A DNA stretch of 64,000 bases from Linnemannia elongata (Eukaryota > Mortierellomycota > Mortierellomycetes > Mortierellales > Mortierellaceae): contig JAXBDG010000002.1 of the NCBI GenBank assembly GCA_036320915.1, positions 2,480,001 to 2,544,000 on the forward strand, given 5' to 3'. Shown in pieces: positions 10,277 through 22,190 of the stretch. Position numbers and translations under genes: made by a program. The notes beneath the pieces were generated by a model that had not been told where the DNA came from, did no database searches, and saw only the letters and a list, made by a program, of their open reading frames with translations. How positions within the stretch are numbered: the first letter of the stretch is position 1; every line of letters starts with the position of its first letter.

Positions 10277-10823
10277 GCCGCTGCGATCTATTGCTCGACC
10301 AACGTTAGTTGGGTTGTGTGTATGTAGACAACCTGATCCTATAAAAATACTGTCAGCGACTAGATCATGACAATGCAATCCGTTTTTAATACCTCTTTTT
10401 TTCAATGACAATCTTGGCCCTTGGGGTAAGCCTGAAAAGATAAGAGGAGTCAAGTTAACTGAGGATTGAAGTTCTCTCGTGATACAACACGACTTATTCA
10501 TACCTGGGCGACATTGTTGGCTGCTTGATTGAGTGATTGATTGAGACCTTCGCCGTTATTTATATGGTATTCAGAGTGTGGATGATAGTGTGGCTCAATG
10601 TGTCTTTTAGTGCGGCAGATGGAAGGTTTGACTTATGATTTAAGCTTCCGTGGCTTGGTCTGATAAATCGTCGTTGTGAGCCACAGCCATTTTCCTTGAG
10701 ATAAATAGCCAGTGTTTTTTTTAACTCGATCATCATCCTTACATATTGACTGGGCTACACTAAATTCAATGCAAGCGGATTTGATCGAAGATGATGGCGA
10801 TGCCGTTAATGATTGTGATATGG
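10277..10823. other. Intergenic, nothing identified
   Basis: I find no supported gene. The junction with monooxygenase homology is abrupt at about 10824. The region therefore forms the right border of the segment (about 8750-10823) that interrupts the array. Confidence 0.4.
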
Positions 10824-12016
10824 CTCCCAGCATTCGAGCAGCTTGGTTTGTTGCACGAACTCTTGTCGTTCTCAAAACCCGCAATTAGGGGACAAATGTT
10901 GACTGATAAGTTGAAACTCATTGGCAATATGCTAGCCAATAGCGCTGATCTGTAAGTGTCACTCTCTTCTATTTCGCAGGTCAAAGGAAACACGCTCCTT
11001 TACTCACACTTTCTTACTTCTATGATGAACATTCCTTCCCATCAGCATTGGGTATGACCGTGTCCTGTTCGCCCGTCCTGAGATGCAAGACATGTTGCTC
11101 AAGAAGACTCCCTCAGAAAAGATCCATTTGGCAAAGAAGATCACTACTTTGGACCACAATCAGGATGGTATCACCATCACTTTTGACGACAACACCAATG
11201 CCCGCGGTGATATTCTCGTCGGAGCTGACGGCGCTCATAGTGCAGTTCTTAAACACCTCTATGCAACACTGGAGAAGGAAAGTCTACTCCCCAAGGCCGA
11301 TACCGAGGCATGAGCAAGGGGTATATTTCGCTCGATGGCACGACCAACGAATTGGATCCCGTCAAGTACCCCAGTGTCTTGAAGAAGGAACCTGAGGGTT
11401 ACTTTATGAGTCGAGACAAAAACTCACCCTATACTGTAAGTTGCGCCAGTCGTATTCGTGTTTCATAGGGTGTCTTGCAAAGAATCGTGGTTAGGGATTT
11501 TACTGACGTACCTGTCGCATTTCATTTCGGTAGTGGGTGACCTTCACCATTCCTGGCAACAGAATCTGTTGGAACGTAATCACATCTCTTTGACATTAAG
11601 CCCACCAGCTTTGAGAACATCAAGACCGCACTGAGTGGCTATAGGAATGAACGGTTCGATGCCATCAAGTACCAATATCCTCAGTCGTATATGAGTGCCA
11701 AGCTCATCTATGGACATGCAAGTCTTCATGCGCCAATGCCTGAAGGAGAAAGGTCAAAAAAAAAATGAGCTTGACGTTTTACTAACCCCAAGCGCATTCC
11801 ATCGAATAGACACTTTGGGAGCGAATTCTCAGATATGTTGTGTTCAACTGGCTCCCAAGCTCGCTCCAGCGCAAGCAAATATCCAAGGACACCGCCTACC
11901 GCCCCCAGGCTAACTTTTTACCTCAGGCGCCAAAGCGTGGCACAATGGATGTCATTCCTCAGAGACCTTCAAAACGCTTTGAGTAGGACAAGGAGACTAA
12001 GCCGGCTGCCGCATAA
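10824..12016 (+). pseudogene. 5'-truncated, internally deleted FAD monooxygenase
   Basis: Homology begins inside exon 3 (about 10824-10951); exons 1 and 2 and the promoter element are missing. Exon 4 (from 11046) contains the GADGAHSAV motif but loses one base near 11309 (GAGGCCATG became GAGGCATG). Exon 5 starts normally at 11534, then jumps after ~50 bases straight into the middle of exon 7 (about 11583), so the GD motif and microexon are gone. The exon 7 donor is GC rather than GT. Exon 8 has an early TAG at 11984-11986. Exon 3 carries the PAIRGQ wording seen at 3748 and 6520. Confidence 0.9.
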
Positions 12017-13146
12017 ACGACCATTAACAATAAAATTAAACTTTGCAATTGTTATCCATGAAGGATTGGAAAGGTGATCATTTCAGGAGTCTTCTGTCCG
12101 AGATCGTTATCAGTCCAGGAATGAACAGTCATTGATTAACGGCCTCATGCTCGTCAATCAATGCTTGAAAGTATTATACTCATTTGACAGTCTTTTTCGA
12201 AGTAAACACTAGTTACTAGTTGAAGAAAGAAAACACAGAGTCCTTTCCTTTATTTTTTTTTGTCTTTGCAAGGATGGACACTCATCATATACCGCTCTAT
12301 ATAAATGCCGGAGGGAACAACCTGCTCAACCTCTTCTTACTTGTTTTCACACCCACCTGAAGATCGGCGTGAAGTATCGCCTCTGTTTCTGTAGTTTGCA
12401 AGAGGTATAGATGGCAATCATAAGCCTCATGTTTGTGCTCAAATTAACCGAAACTCTTTTTCGTGACCCTTTCAGGTCATGCTCTATGTGCGTTCGCCAG
12501 GGCGCAAACCTAAAGCGACGGAAAATGTCTCTCAGGACACCATTGTCATGAGGGATGGTTCATTTGCGATGAAAAAAAGAGAGTGAGGCGAGCGAAAAGA
12601 AGGTGAACAATAACCATTGAAAAGGCCAACAGAATGACAGACAAGAACTTGCTTTTCCATTGACAGACCATCAAACATACCTTTATTTCCCACAACGCTT
12701 CCTTTCTCGCCCTTGTCTCCCTTCCCTCTTCCAAAAAAAAAGAGCGCAACGTTAGACTGGATCATACACAACTGCTCTTCAGAACCTCAATTGTGTTTTT
12801 CATGCAATCATCGATTACAAAAGAGAAAAAGGTCAATGCCGTGTAACAGTCCGAGAGCAGCTACAAGCAAGGAAAAGAGGAAAGAAAGGTGGGAAGGGAA
12901 AAGTGGGAAGAGGGAAGGAAGGGAGGGTAGATGGGAAAGAGAGGACGCAGAATCTCACTCATCTCTCAACTCGACCTGGGTCCCCATCTCGCTGATTCTG
13001 AATCTCTCATTCATTCATTCATTCATTCCCGTTGGTGACTTTTTACACTTCTTATTTTCTTTTCTTTCTTCCTCCTCGTTCTTCGTTCCACTTCTCCCTT
13101 CTTCTGCCTCTCCACTCCACCATACTTCCTCGTCTTCCACCTCAAT
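12017..13146 (+). promoter_or_regulatory. Intergenic spacer and promoter/leader of monooxygenase at 13147
   Basis: No gene is supported. A TATA-like TATATAAAT at ~12298 has no clear coding sequence after it and may be a leftover promoter. The last 300 bases hold the conserved element core (12834), a purine-rich stretch, and a CT-rich leader with a CATT repeat near 13008-13027. Confidence 0.5.
12834..12847 (+). promoter_or_regulatory. Conserved monooxygenase upstream element, diverged copy
   Basis: Only the core CAATGCCGTGTAAC is kept, 299 bp before the ATG at 13147. The flanking sequence is unlike the other copies, so this most diverged gene gives the best evidence that the core itself is under selection. 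Confidence 0.6.
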
Positions 13147-15359
13147 ATGAGCGCCTCTGCTGAAAATACTACATACGCAGCCCCTTCGGACAGTTCCTTA
13201 GGCAACAACCAACCCCCTGCCAGAAGTGACAAGCCGCTTCACGTCGTCATAGCCGGTGCCGGTCTAGCCGGTCTCTTTCTCGGCATTCTTCTTGAAAAAG
13301 CAGGCATATCTTACGAGATCTTTGAGCGGTCCGCGGAGATCAAGCCTCTAGGTATAGAGTTTATTCCACAGCTGTAATTGAAGGCCCAGGACAAGCATGC
13401 AAACTCAAGCTCAGCTTAGTCCTTTAACCTTTCCCCCCCCCCTTTTTTTTTTACTACTTTGGGTACTAGGTGCCATCATGTGTCTGGTAATAGAACCGCT
13501 ATGCCATTGCAGATGTGATCAAGTCCTAGAGCTACTCTGACTCGATCTTTCGTTTCTTTTTTACCGCATAGACGCCGAACATCCTTGCTGCTATCGAACA
13601 ATTGGGTCTATACGAGGAGCTGCTGTCGTTCTCTAAACCACTCCGCGACTGTGGATACTTGCTCACAGACAAGCTCGAGCACATTGCCCACTTTGAATCT
13701 CTTTCCCCTGAAATGTAGGCGAACTACAGCCTGTTGTTACTTTTTTCTATTAGTGATTGTTCAATCGTTCACAAACTTACTTTCCTCTGCATTTCATTTT
13801 ACTTCTAGCATGGGGTATGAGCGCCAACTGTTTCCTCGTCCGGAGCTCCACCACATGCTTCTTAGCAAGGTTCCTGTGGAAAAGATCCACTTCTCCAGTA
13901 AAGTCTTGTTCTTTGAGCAGAGCCAGGATAGTGTCATAGTGACATTCGAAAACAACACCACCGCCCGAGGTGACATCCTCATCGGTGCAGACGGGGCTCG
14001 CAGTTCTGTTCGCCAGCACCTTTACAAGGCACTGGACAAGGAGGGACTACTTCCCAAGTCCGACCACCAAGATATGAAAAGAGGGTTCATATCTTTGCTG
14101 GGTACAACAAGTGTCCTCGATCCTGCCAAGTATCCAGATGTCTTGAAAGAGGACTGTCAGAGCTATGGTATCGTCGGAGATGGAGGCAATCCATACACTG
14201 TAAGTGGGATCGCAGCGTCCTTCAAATGTCAAAAAGAGTACAGTATACACCTCAGAAGAGAATTTACTCAACCACCTCATTTGTTGACATTGCACGTTTC
14301 ATTAGTGGGCAACCTTTACCGTGCCGGGCAACAGGATTTGCTGGAATGTTGTCGTTCAGTTGGGAGTAAACACGGCGGCAGATGAACAGTTTGAGTGTTC
14401 GGACTGGGTCCCTCAGCAGAACCAGGGAATGATGGACTCGATCCGACACTTCAAAACAACCTATGGAACCTTGGGGGATCTCTTTGATGCTACTCCCATT
14501 GATGTTGTCTCGAAGGTCTATTTCGAGGACATGTTGTTCGAGACATGGAACCATGGACGGACTGTTCTGATCGGCGACGGTTTGTGCATTTTCCTGCTGG
14601 TTGTTCTCTGCTCACCTGCATTGTCAACGTCTTCTTCAACTAATGCTTTTTTGTACGTTTGTTTCTTTCACTTCTTTTCTAGCCGCCCACAAGGTAAAAA
14701 AAGAGACCTTCTGGAATTGTTAATTCGTAGAGAGCGTTATTGTTCTCACCATAGATTCAATCGCTCATACTTTTTTTTTTTTTTTTTTTTTTTTACTCTT
14801 AGCTCCTCCCAAGCACTGGTGCCGGTGCAGTCAATGCAATGCAGGACGCAGTCATCCTTGCCAACCACATCTATGATATCAAGCCCACCAGTTTCGAAAA
14901 CATAAAGGCCGCATTGAATGGGTATAGGGCAGAGCGTTTCGACGCTGTTAAGGACCAGTACTCACAAACACACATGGCCGCCAGGTTGCAATTTGGACAT
15001 GTAAATATTTTCTATCAGGAATTCATCCTTTATGTGTTCGTAACCTTCAAGCGTGTACAGAAAAATCGTTGTAGATCGCGCGTGCTTACTACTCTGTGGA
15101 TATTTTTTTACTCTTATTTTTTTTGGGCGAATAGACATGGTGGGAGCGAGCGTTGCGACACATCTTGTTCAATTGGATCCCCAAGTCGATGCAGTCAAAG
15201 CAGATGTCAAAGGAAGGTGCCTACCGCCCTCAAGCAAACTTCTTGCCGCAGGCGCCCAGGCGCGGCACCTTGGATGTTATTCCACAGAAACCCTCAAAGC
15301 GGATCCAGAGGGAGCAGGAAGAGGCCAAGAAAATTGCAACCGCTGCTGCTATTCTTTGA
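13147..15359 (+). CDS. Class A FAD-dependent monooxygenase, 487 aa (diverged copy)
   Basis: Exons 13147-13351, 13470-13486, 13572-13714, 13809-14199, 14306-14579, 14683-14693, 14803-15000 and 15135-15359 join in frame, with the same intron phases as the other copies. It is the most divergent intact member: exon 3 is one codon longer, the substrate-side wording differs (QLGLYEELLSF, FESLSPE), and exon 5 uses a GTTTGT donor. GAGLAG, GADGARSSVR (DG motif) and GDAAHK (GD motif) are kept. Intron 6 contains a run of 24 T before its acceptor. Its spacers are not duplicates of the others, so it is probably an older member of the array. It may have a different substrate. Confidence 0.92.
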
Positions 15360-15859
15360 GGCTACAAGAGAACCTTTCTTTTTTTTTCTCCTTTCAATTA
15401 ATTAAAGCCGGCATTGCTGTCTGCATGCATGTCGCGGTTTGGACTTACTACCAAAAATGATATGAGAGCTGACGAAAGTAGAAAAAATGGTAGAAGTGGG
15501 GCATAGTCTTGCACATGTGTTAGGGATTAACACTCTCTGGCGTGCAGTCAGTTTGATTACTCAGTGAGTCTTCCAGTCATCCCATTCAGTTTTGGCTCTA
15601 TTTTTCACACCCCCGAAAGGGTGTAATGGGCAGGATTTTCCATTGTTGTGGTGCCGCGTTAATTTGACGGGTCCTCTCCCGATCGCGCAAGGTCAAAAAT
15701 ACATTCGCTATGTAACCATCACCGAGAAGCATAGGATGTAAGGACGAGTAGAGAAAGACAACATCATCGACTCAAAACATAAAGATCGCCCTTAATGGAC
15801 TGGTAAGATCACAGGCCCTTGATTGCCGGCAATCATGATCCTATGAAACGATTTTCTAT
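15360..15859. other. Intergenic, nothing firm
   Basis: No gene is supported. A short stretch near 15773-15800 faintly resembles exon 7 of the monooxygenases, too weakly to call a relic. Confidence 0.35.
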
Positions 15860-16249
15860 GTAAGGCATCCGTCCGGCAGAGTCAACAAGGTGCTTCTTTA
15901 CTCCCATCGTCGCCAATGCACTGTGGCAGCATCTTGGAAGAATGTGTATGTCGATTCCTACTTTTGCGATTGTTACGAGCCTGAGCCTTATGACAAGGCC
16001 TTGACTGACTGCAACAACCAAGACATGATCGACATTATCATGATCATCGACAACACGATTGAATACGAGGAGGGTACTTCCGAATCCAGCAACCTTATGA
16101 CTCTAGAGTTGACCTGTGGGTGTACTAGGGATGTGAGCCAGGGCAAGAGCAAGTTGTTCCAGCAACATACCCGCCATGGAGTGGCAGAGTCCCGTACGGA
16201 TACACCCCTCAATACACTTACATCAAAGCATATTCTTGCTTTCCTTTGA
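15860..16249 (+). other. Coding-like open frame without an ATG start
   Basis: A frame stays open from an in-frame TGA at about 15838 to TGA at 16249. The composition looks coding (YVDSYFCDCYEPEPYDK, LELTCGCTRD), with several cysteines and acidic residues. The first in-frame ATG is only at about 16025, so it is either an internal or last exon of a gene I cannot assemble, or a relic. No family recognised. Confidence 0.2.
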
Positions 16250-17831
16250 GTAGAGTTTGGCTATTAGCTCCATTTTGCTAGGCAGTATGGCAACAACTAT
16301 CATGCCAATGAAAGAAACGAAGAAGAAAGCTGGATGTATAATCTGGCTATGCTTTCTTATTCAAAGAAAATCGGCAGAGGAGGAACATAGCCTGTTATCC
16401 TTGGACCATTTCGACCCTGCGAAAGCTGAATGAGCATTTGCGTCGACTTCAATATAGGATATAGTCAAAGGAAACTTCCTTTGAGCGCTTTTTTGGAGTA
16501 TCCTTCGATCTTTTGTTTGGGTATGCCTTGTCGAAAAGAAGGTTTCGATTGGGGGTAGGTGCATGTGTATGTCTTTTTTTGGGTGTTCCTTTACTTTTTT
16601 TTTTTTCTATTTGCTCTTTCTCTCCTTTCTTACCTATTTCTCTTGGTACCGCCTTGAATGAAAGGAGTGGTTGTTCTCTTTCGCTTTCGACAACACAACA
16701 ATTTATCCCTCTTTCTTTCTTTCATTCAACGACCGCTTGAACAGCAGATGTCAAGTGAATATGTTACTTCCTTGGGTAAACCAACACACTCTTTCTCATG
16801 GTGCTGTGGGAGTAGGTGCACAAGGTTTAAAGTTCGAATCAAAAGGATGCCGTCTGGCTGGTGGAAGAGGGAAAGGAAGATGGTGAGCATCCGAGTTGAT
16901 TTGGCTTCATCCCTCCCTCGTCCCTGCTTCCTCCTTTCTCTCACTTTTATAGTCACTTTTCTCAGGTCCATCGAAATCATGTCGCTGATGTGTTTTGTTT
17001 GCTCATGGTTTTTTTTTTCTTCCCGTTTTGCTCTTTCTTTGAGAAAGAGAGATTGATAAATAAATGTAAATAGGGGAAGCGACATGCATGTGCGCACACC
17101 ATCATCGTTCTTACTAAGAGGACAGACGCTCGGACTCTCTTTGAGCCTTTGCTCATTTTTCATGAACAAAAAACATTGTAGAAATGCATTTTTGCCGACA
17201 TACTGGCCCTCTCACGCCCTCTTTCCCCTGTCCCCCATCCCGATGCTTCTTTTATCTCAGTTCTGTCCCTTGACAACCTTTCAAAATGTTAAGGCGAGGA
17301 ACCAGCGAGTCTGGATAAAGAACAATAACACACCTCGTTCTCCCTTATCCGCTGAAAGATAGAGGTCATTCTCTTGCTTCTTCTCTTGGTGTGTTTTGAA
17401 CCGGGTTGCATCTTCTTTGGACAAGCATAGTACTTTTTTTTTTCGTGTGTTTACTTTCTTTCACGGCCTGGACCTGAGACTGCATGCCCAATTGATACAA
17501 AAGGAGAAAATCACAACACGACGCCCTCAATGTGTTACAAATCTTCCCTTTTTCAACTTTATCCTCTCTACTTTTTTTTTTAGTTTTTCTTTCTTGCTTT
17601 TGGTTCGCCATCTCTCCCTTGCCTCTCTCCCCGATTATCCATCTCTTCTTCCCGACTCATTCATACAATTCTTTCTCACACTACTTCTCGTCCTTTTCTC
17701 TTCTGTACATTGGTATCGTTCCCACACATTGCCTTCCCACACCCCTACACATCATCAATATTTGCCCAGTCTGGACTTGAGCGTTTCGACAGCATCCTCC
17801 ACGCCACTATTTCCTCACGAACGTTATTGTG
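16250..17831 (+). promoter_or_regulatory. Long intergenic region, promoter of gene at 17832
   Basis: No gene is supported across 1.6 kb. It is rich in CT tracts, above all in the last 300 bases, as expected for the leader of the gene starting at 17832. Confidence 0.45.
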
Positions 17832-20481
17832 ATGAATAACCTCACTTTCAGCTTCTACCACCGCCGAAAGCTGGTAGCTCCAGAAGGAGTTATCCAAAGA
17901 TTCGAGGTGCCTGATATTGTATCCTCTCGTAAAATCCTTCCGACCGGAAGACGACACGGCGACGATTTCTTCAGTGTCCTTGTCGGCAGGATTAAACGCG
18001 ACTTCCCGGATTACGACCACATCAGACGCGCGGTGCTAGAGGACGTTGTGGTGCCAGAGTAAGTGTCACAGAACAACCAAGTAAAAGGTCTGCTTGTTGT
18101 TATCTTATTTTTACTCACCTAAAAAGACATTTATCACCGTTAACGCCAGGCTAGTTCCTCCTCGAATTGAGGCTTTCACAGAAGAAATTCTCCGCGTCAT
18201 ATATGGAGATGGGATAACGTACCAGCCAGGAGATGAGTCTGAGGAAGAAGACGAATATGACTATACCATGGAAGATGACGACAACGATGACAACGATGAT
18301 GATGACAACGACGACAACGACAACGACGGGACTGATGGCGACGACGAGTATGGATACCAAACAGACGCACAGGTTGATTTTTCGGCATCGATGTTAGAGA
18401 TGAACGCATCCCTGAGCGTTCAACCGTTGAATCCCACTCCCGTAGAATATGCTGATCCCCGGCCGCCAAGGACACGATCGTTTTTTGCCCTGCCTGTTTA
18501 TATGGACGAGGAAAGGAACGTCCGTTCAATGGATCAGAGCTCTTGGATGGTGTTCAGAGTTTGTGAGAGCGGCGGCATCACGCTTGAGACCGGGACTTGG
18601 ACTCCCCACTTCATCCACGAGCGGAGTTACGGGATTATCAGACACGACAAGGCTGCATGGTTCGTTGAATCTTTTGGTGCAATCCTCCTCTCCAAGGCCA
18701 AATGGTTTCGTGACTCCGTCCGCAACACCTCCTCTAGCACCGATCCAGCCCCGATGTCAGACCAAACACTGGCCGTCAGGTATCTCTGCCGAGAGCTCCG
18801 CCTTGAGAACGCCGACGACTTCGAGCCTTATTTGCAGAGGATCATAGAGGAACTTGAGAAGAGTGTCTCAACATACACAGGAACCAGCACGTCTACCGAG
18901 GAGCAACAAGCCAAAAGCTCTGCCCTCTTATGCCATCTCGATCAAGAGTCCAACGCAATGGATGTCGACGACAACAACGAGTCTGGAGCGTATCTTACTA
19001 CCGACAGACGTGGTCGCCAACATCACGTCTGTAAGCACCACTACAAGCGGCTGTATCCCAGGTACACCCCAGGCCACGTCGAGACCCAGACCAATGGCAC
19101 CGCATCGTACGAGCTCCTTACTGGCAAGATTACCGCGGCTCTCACATCTCAAGCCGCACTGACAGACCTCCTCAGGATCGATCCAGACCAAATTGGGTTC
19201 GTCTCGGAGTCCGTAATCACAATGGACTGGAAAGCATCAATGGACGACATCAGTCGGCTTCTCGAGTTTGCAGCTCGCTTCGGAATCGCCGCCATGACCG
19301 TCTCTGGAAGAGCTAGAGAAGAGGCCCCTGTTACTTCTGAGCAAGTGCTAGCTGAAACGAATTATGTACGGGATCTTCTCAAAACCACGGTCGCCAACTT
19401 GACGAGAGTGACTGTAAATTGGGACTCCGAGTTGGATGTGTCAGCTCTCCTCAAAGAAATGTCCGAGACAAGAGAGGAACTTCTCTACCTCGCGATCGGG
19501 GATAGCCGCTTGGAAGTTTTGTCGGTCATTTATAAGCGACACCTGGTCGTCACTCGTATCAAGTCTGCCCTCGGAGATCTACCCTCGGTGTCCGGAGCGT
19601 CTTTCCTGTCCGGGAAAGCACAGAGTCTTGAGATTTCGTCTGGTGTCAACTGGAGCAATCAGACCAGGACCGCAATAACAGAAACGTTTGAGAAGACGAT
19701 CCAAGAAAACCCTGCCCTGACCTCATTGGTTGTGGAATGTTCTGCGACAAGTGCTGCGTTTAAGGGGGTACTCAACGCTATCGACGACATCGTGAGACCA
19801 CTCAACTCGGGATCCGCTCCTCGACTCAAGTTCGGCAATCTCATTGTTAAGAGTAGCACAAACAACGACGTGGTAGCGATTTACGACCTCTGCCAGTCTT
19901 CGCAGGATTCATCCAAGACGCCACTTGCCATGGATGTCACGGTAAGATCCACCGCCAGTCTGTATTCGATTTCAAGTAGCTTGGGTGCCTCCGTCCGTGT
20001 CCTTCATTTGATCGGGCCCACACATGGCTGTGTTGACGACCTGATCTACGTGTCTGAGCGCCTGCCTGACCACCTTGTGAGCCTTACCCTGCTGCTGGAC
20101 CATGTGCGAGAAAATCATATAAAATCGCTGGCCAAACTCCTGGTGTCCTCCAAGAAGACGTTTAAGCAGCTCGCTCTGATTGCCAAACCTACAGACTTGG
20201 ACTCCAGGACGCACATTTTGAGCACTCTAGAGACGCTTCAAGGCTTCCAGGTTTTGTTGACTCGGACAGCAACGACGAACAACGAGTGGATTGCGGCTGT
20301 CACCAAGGCGGTCCATGCGTCATCAGACTCCACCGTTACTATCGTCCAATCCGCTGAGGAACTGGCGCAGAAGGTACCGGGCTTTACCAATGCTGGTATC
20401 AACCGCGTAAAGGACATTATCAACCGTTCCAAACCTGTGGATACTCCTAGTGATGATCCATTATCTCCATCAGTTAAATAG
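17832..20481 (+). CDS. Unknown 852-aa protein with acidic Asp/Asn tract
   Basis: Two exons, 17832-18058 and 18150-20481, join across a 91-bp intron (GTAAGT donor, CGCCAG acceptor). The joined frame restores ...VVVPE-LVPPRIEAF. Residues 1-100 are a basic, folded-looking region. Residues ~105-144 are a very acidic Asp/Asn/Glu tract. The central part has a stretch around YLCRELRLENADDFEP, and the second half (~380-830) is leucine-rich with regularly spaced short helices and strands, suggestive of an irregular leucine-rich-repeat fold. No signal peptide, membrane helix or catalytic motif is visible. I do not recognise the family; it may be lineage specific. It splits the monooxygenase array and is unrelated to it. 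Codon usage looks like that of the housekeeping genes. Confidence 0.75.
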
Positions 20482-20790
20482 GCCGCCTCCTCGACAACTT
20501 TGTCTATTTTACCAGCAGGAAGGGGAGAATAGATATTACAATTCAACAACAGAAACACTTTTATTCAGTCTGGTGCTATTTTCGCGTCTTCATACTCAAG
20601 GCTACTCTATAGGAGCTTTGTTTTGGTATCAGCTTGCTTTCTTGCCTCACCCTTCTTTTTTTTGAGCTGCTGATAAAGTGAAAACATGGTGTCAGTGTGG
20701 CAGGAGGGTAATTGAGCGACGAGAGCCTTTATCTGTTAGGGAACCATATTCTCCAGCATTGATTATCTGCCTACGAAGGTCGATTTCTAC

Positions 20791-21310
20791 AAAACCGGAG
20801 CTGGACTTGTTAACACCATGCAGGACACGGCTCTTTATTGCCAATCTACGACTTCAAGCCAACGACGTATGAGAGTATTTAGACCACACTTGAAGAGTAT
20901 AAGGATGGGCGCTTCGATGAGACCAAGGACCAGTATCCTCAATCGTACATCAGTTGGGCACTGATGTACGGACACCTAAGTTTTGCTCGTGTGTCTTGTT
21001 CTATAGACTTGTTATATGAGAATATGTCGACGTATGCCATTGCCATGCTGTGTCGCCAATGCCTTTCTGTGTCTTTAATGGAGTGCTTGCTTTTTAGACA
21101 CTCTATGAGTTAATTCTCCGACAAATTATTTTCAACTGGATGGCCAAGTTGGTGAGAAAGCAGTTGTCCAAGGATACTGCTTACCGCCCCCAGGCAAATT
21201 TCTTACCGCAAGCATCCAAGCGAGTCACGCTGGGGATAATACCTCAATGGCCTTCAAAGCGCGTCAAAGATGAGAATGCGAAAAATGTCACCACAGCTGC
21301 TGCTGTTTAA
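20791..21310 (+). pseudogene. FAD monooxygenase relic (exons 7-8)
   Basis: Only the last two exons remain. Exon 7 starts at TGAGL (for SGAGAV) and is interrupted by stops and small shifts, and its donor CATGTAAG has become CACCTAAG (about 20974). Exon 8 runs from ~21100 to TAA at 21308-21310, with AYRPQANFLPQA still readable. Its end (TTAAAAV-like tail) and 3' spacer match the end of the pseudogene at 747-2813. Confidence 0.85.
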
Positions 21311-22190
21311 GTACATAGACGAATGGTAAAGCAAATTGGCATCTAAATAAATACTCTCCTATCGAACTTCCCCCTCTAGCGGCTAGCCAATCTTTCTGCT
21401 TGTGGATTGGCATATGTACACTATCTTGATCTTGCCTGGCGTAAAGTTAATCAATGGTCAGCAGCGACACTACTCCACTACGTGTTGACCACGGACCCGA
21501 GAGATAAATAGACGCCTAGCAAGCCAGATGTGCTCAGCGAAAACTTTATCCACAACAAGCACGAAGCACCTCATTTATTTCAGAGGGTGCAAGTGACTGA
21601 TCGCCCTGATGAAAAATGAAGAGAGTCAGGGAGGGTTGAGTAACTACGCGTAGTTATCATAGAAACATAACCAACGACACACGCCTTCGCATGGACCAGC
21701 AGAGCACCAAAAGACGAAAGAGAAGTAGACAATGCATCCCAGGTTTAGGAGGCACCGTAAGGTGCATACACTACTCTCTTACGCCATACCACTTCCCTGT
21801 TCTCAGTCCCCTCAACAGTAAACATAATATGAAATTGGTTCACCTTCATTTGCTCATTATAAACACAAGGTACCTACTGCACCCAACAAACGCTCCCAAA
21901 AGAAAACAATGCAATGCTGTGTAACTGTTGGAGAGCATCTAAAAACGAAGGAAGAAGAAAGAAGAAGAAAGGGAGGAATAAGAGAAAAATGGGTGTGAGT
22001 AAACTCACCTCTGTCCGCCTCATCTCTCCCCTCATCCACATTCCGCCCATCATCTCTTTTTTGTCCCTCATTCCTCCATCTCTCCGACATCTGCCCAAAA
22101 CCTTCACGCTCTCCACCCCCTACAACCACCTCCGTCCCTTAATTCTTCTCCATATCAATTCTTTCATTAATTAAGCCCTGTTCTCCAACA
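21311..22190 (+). promoter_or_regulatory. Duplicated spacer and leader before monooxygenase at 22191
   Basis: No gene. The sequence parallels 2814-3747 in order and content and includes the conserved element at 21908. The CT-rich leader is better preserved than its partner, without the long A-rich insertion. Confidence 0.65.
21908..21926 (+). promoter_or_regulatory. Conserved monooxygenase upstream element, copy 5
   Basis: AATGCAATGCTGTGTAACT lies 265 bp before the ATG at 22191 and is followed by GTTGGAG, as at 3420. Confidence 0.65.

Noticed and set aside
12296..12420. TATA-like box followed by a possible short transcript or RNA gene
   Set aside because: No coding frame, no recognisable RNA structure and no conserved partner elsewhere in the window.
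16800..16880. GTTCGAATC-like T-loop suggesting a tRNA
   Set aside because: The flanking bases do not form the T-stem or acceptor stem, so it is a chance match.
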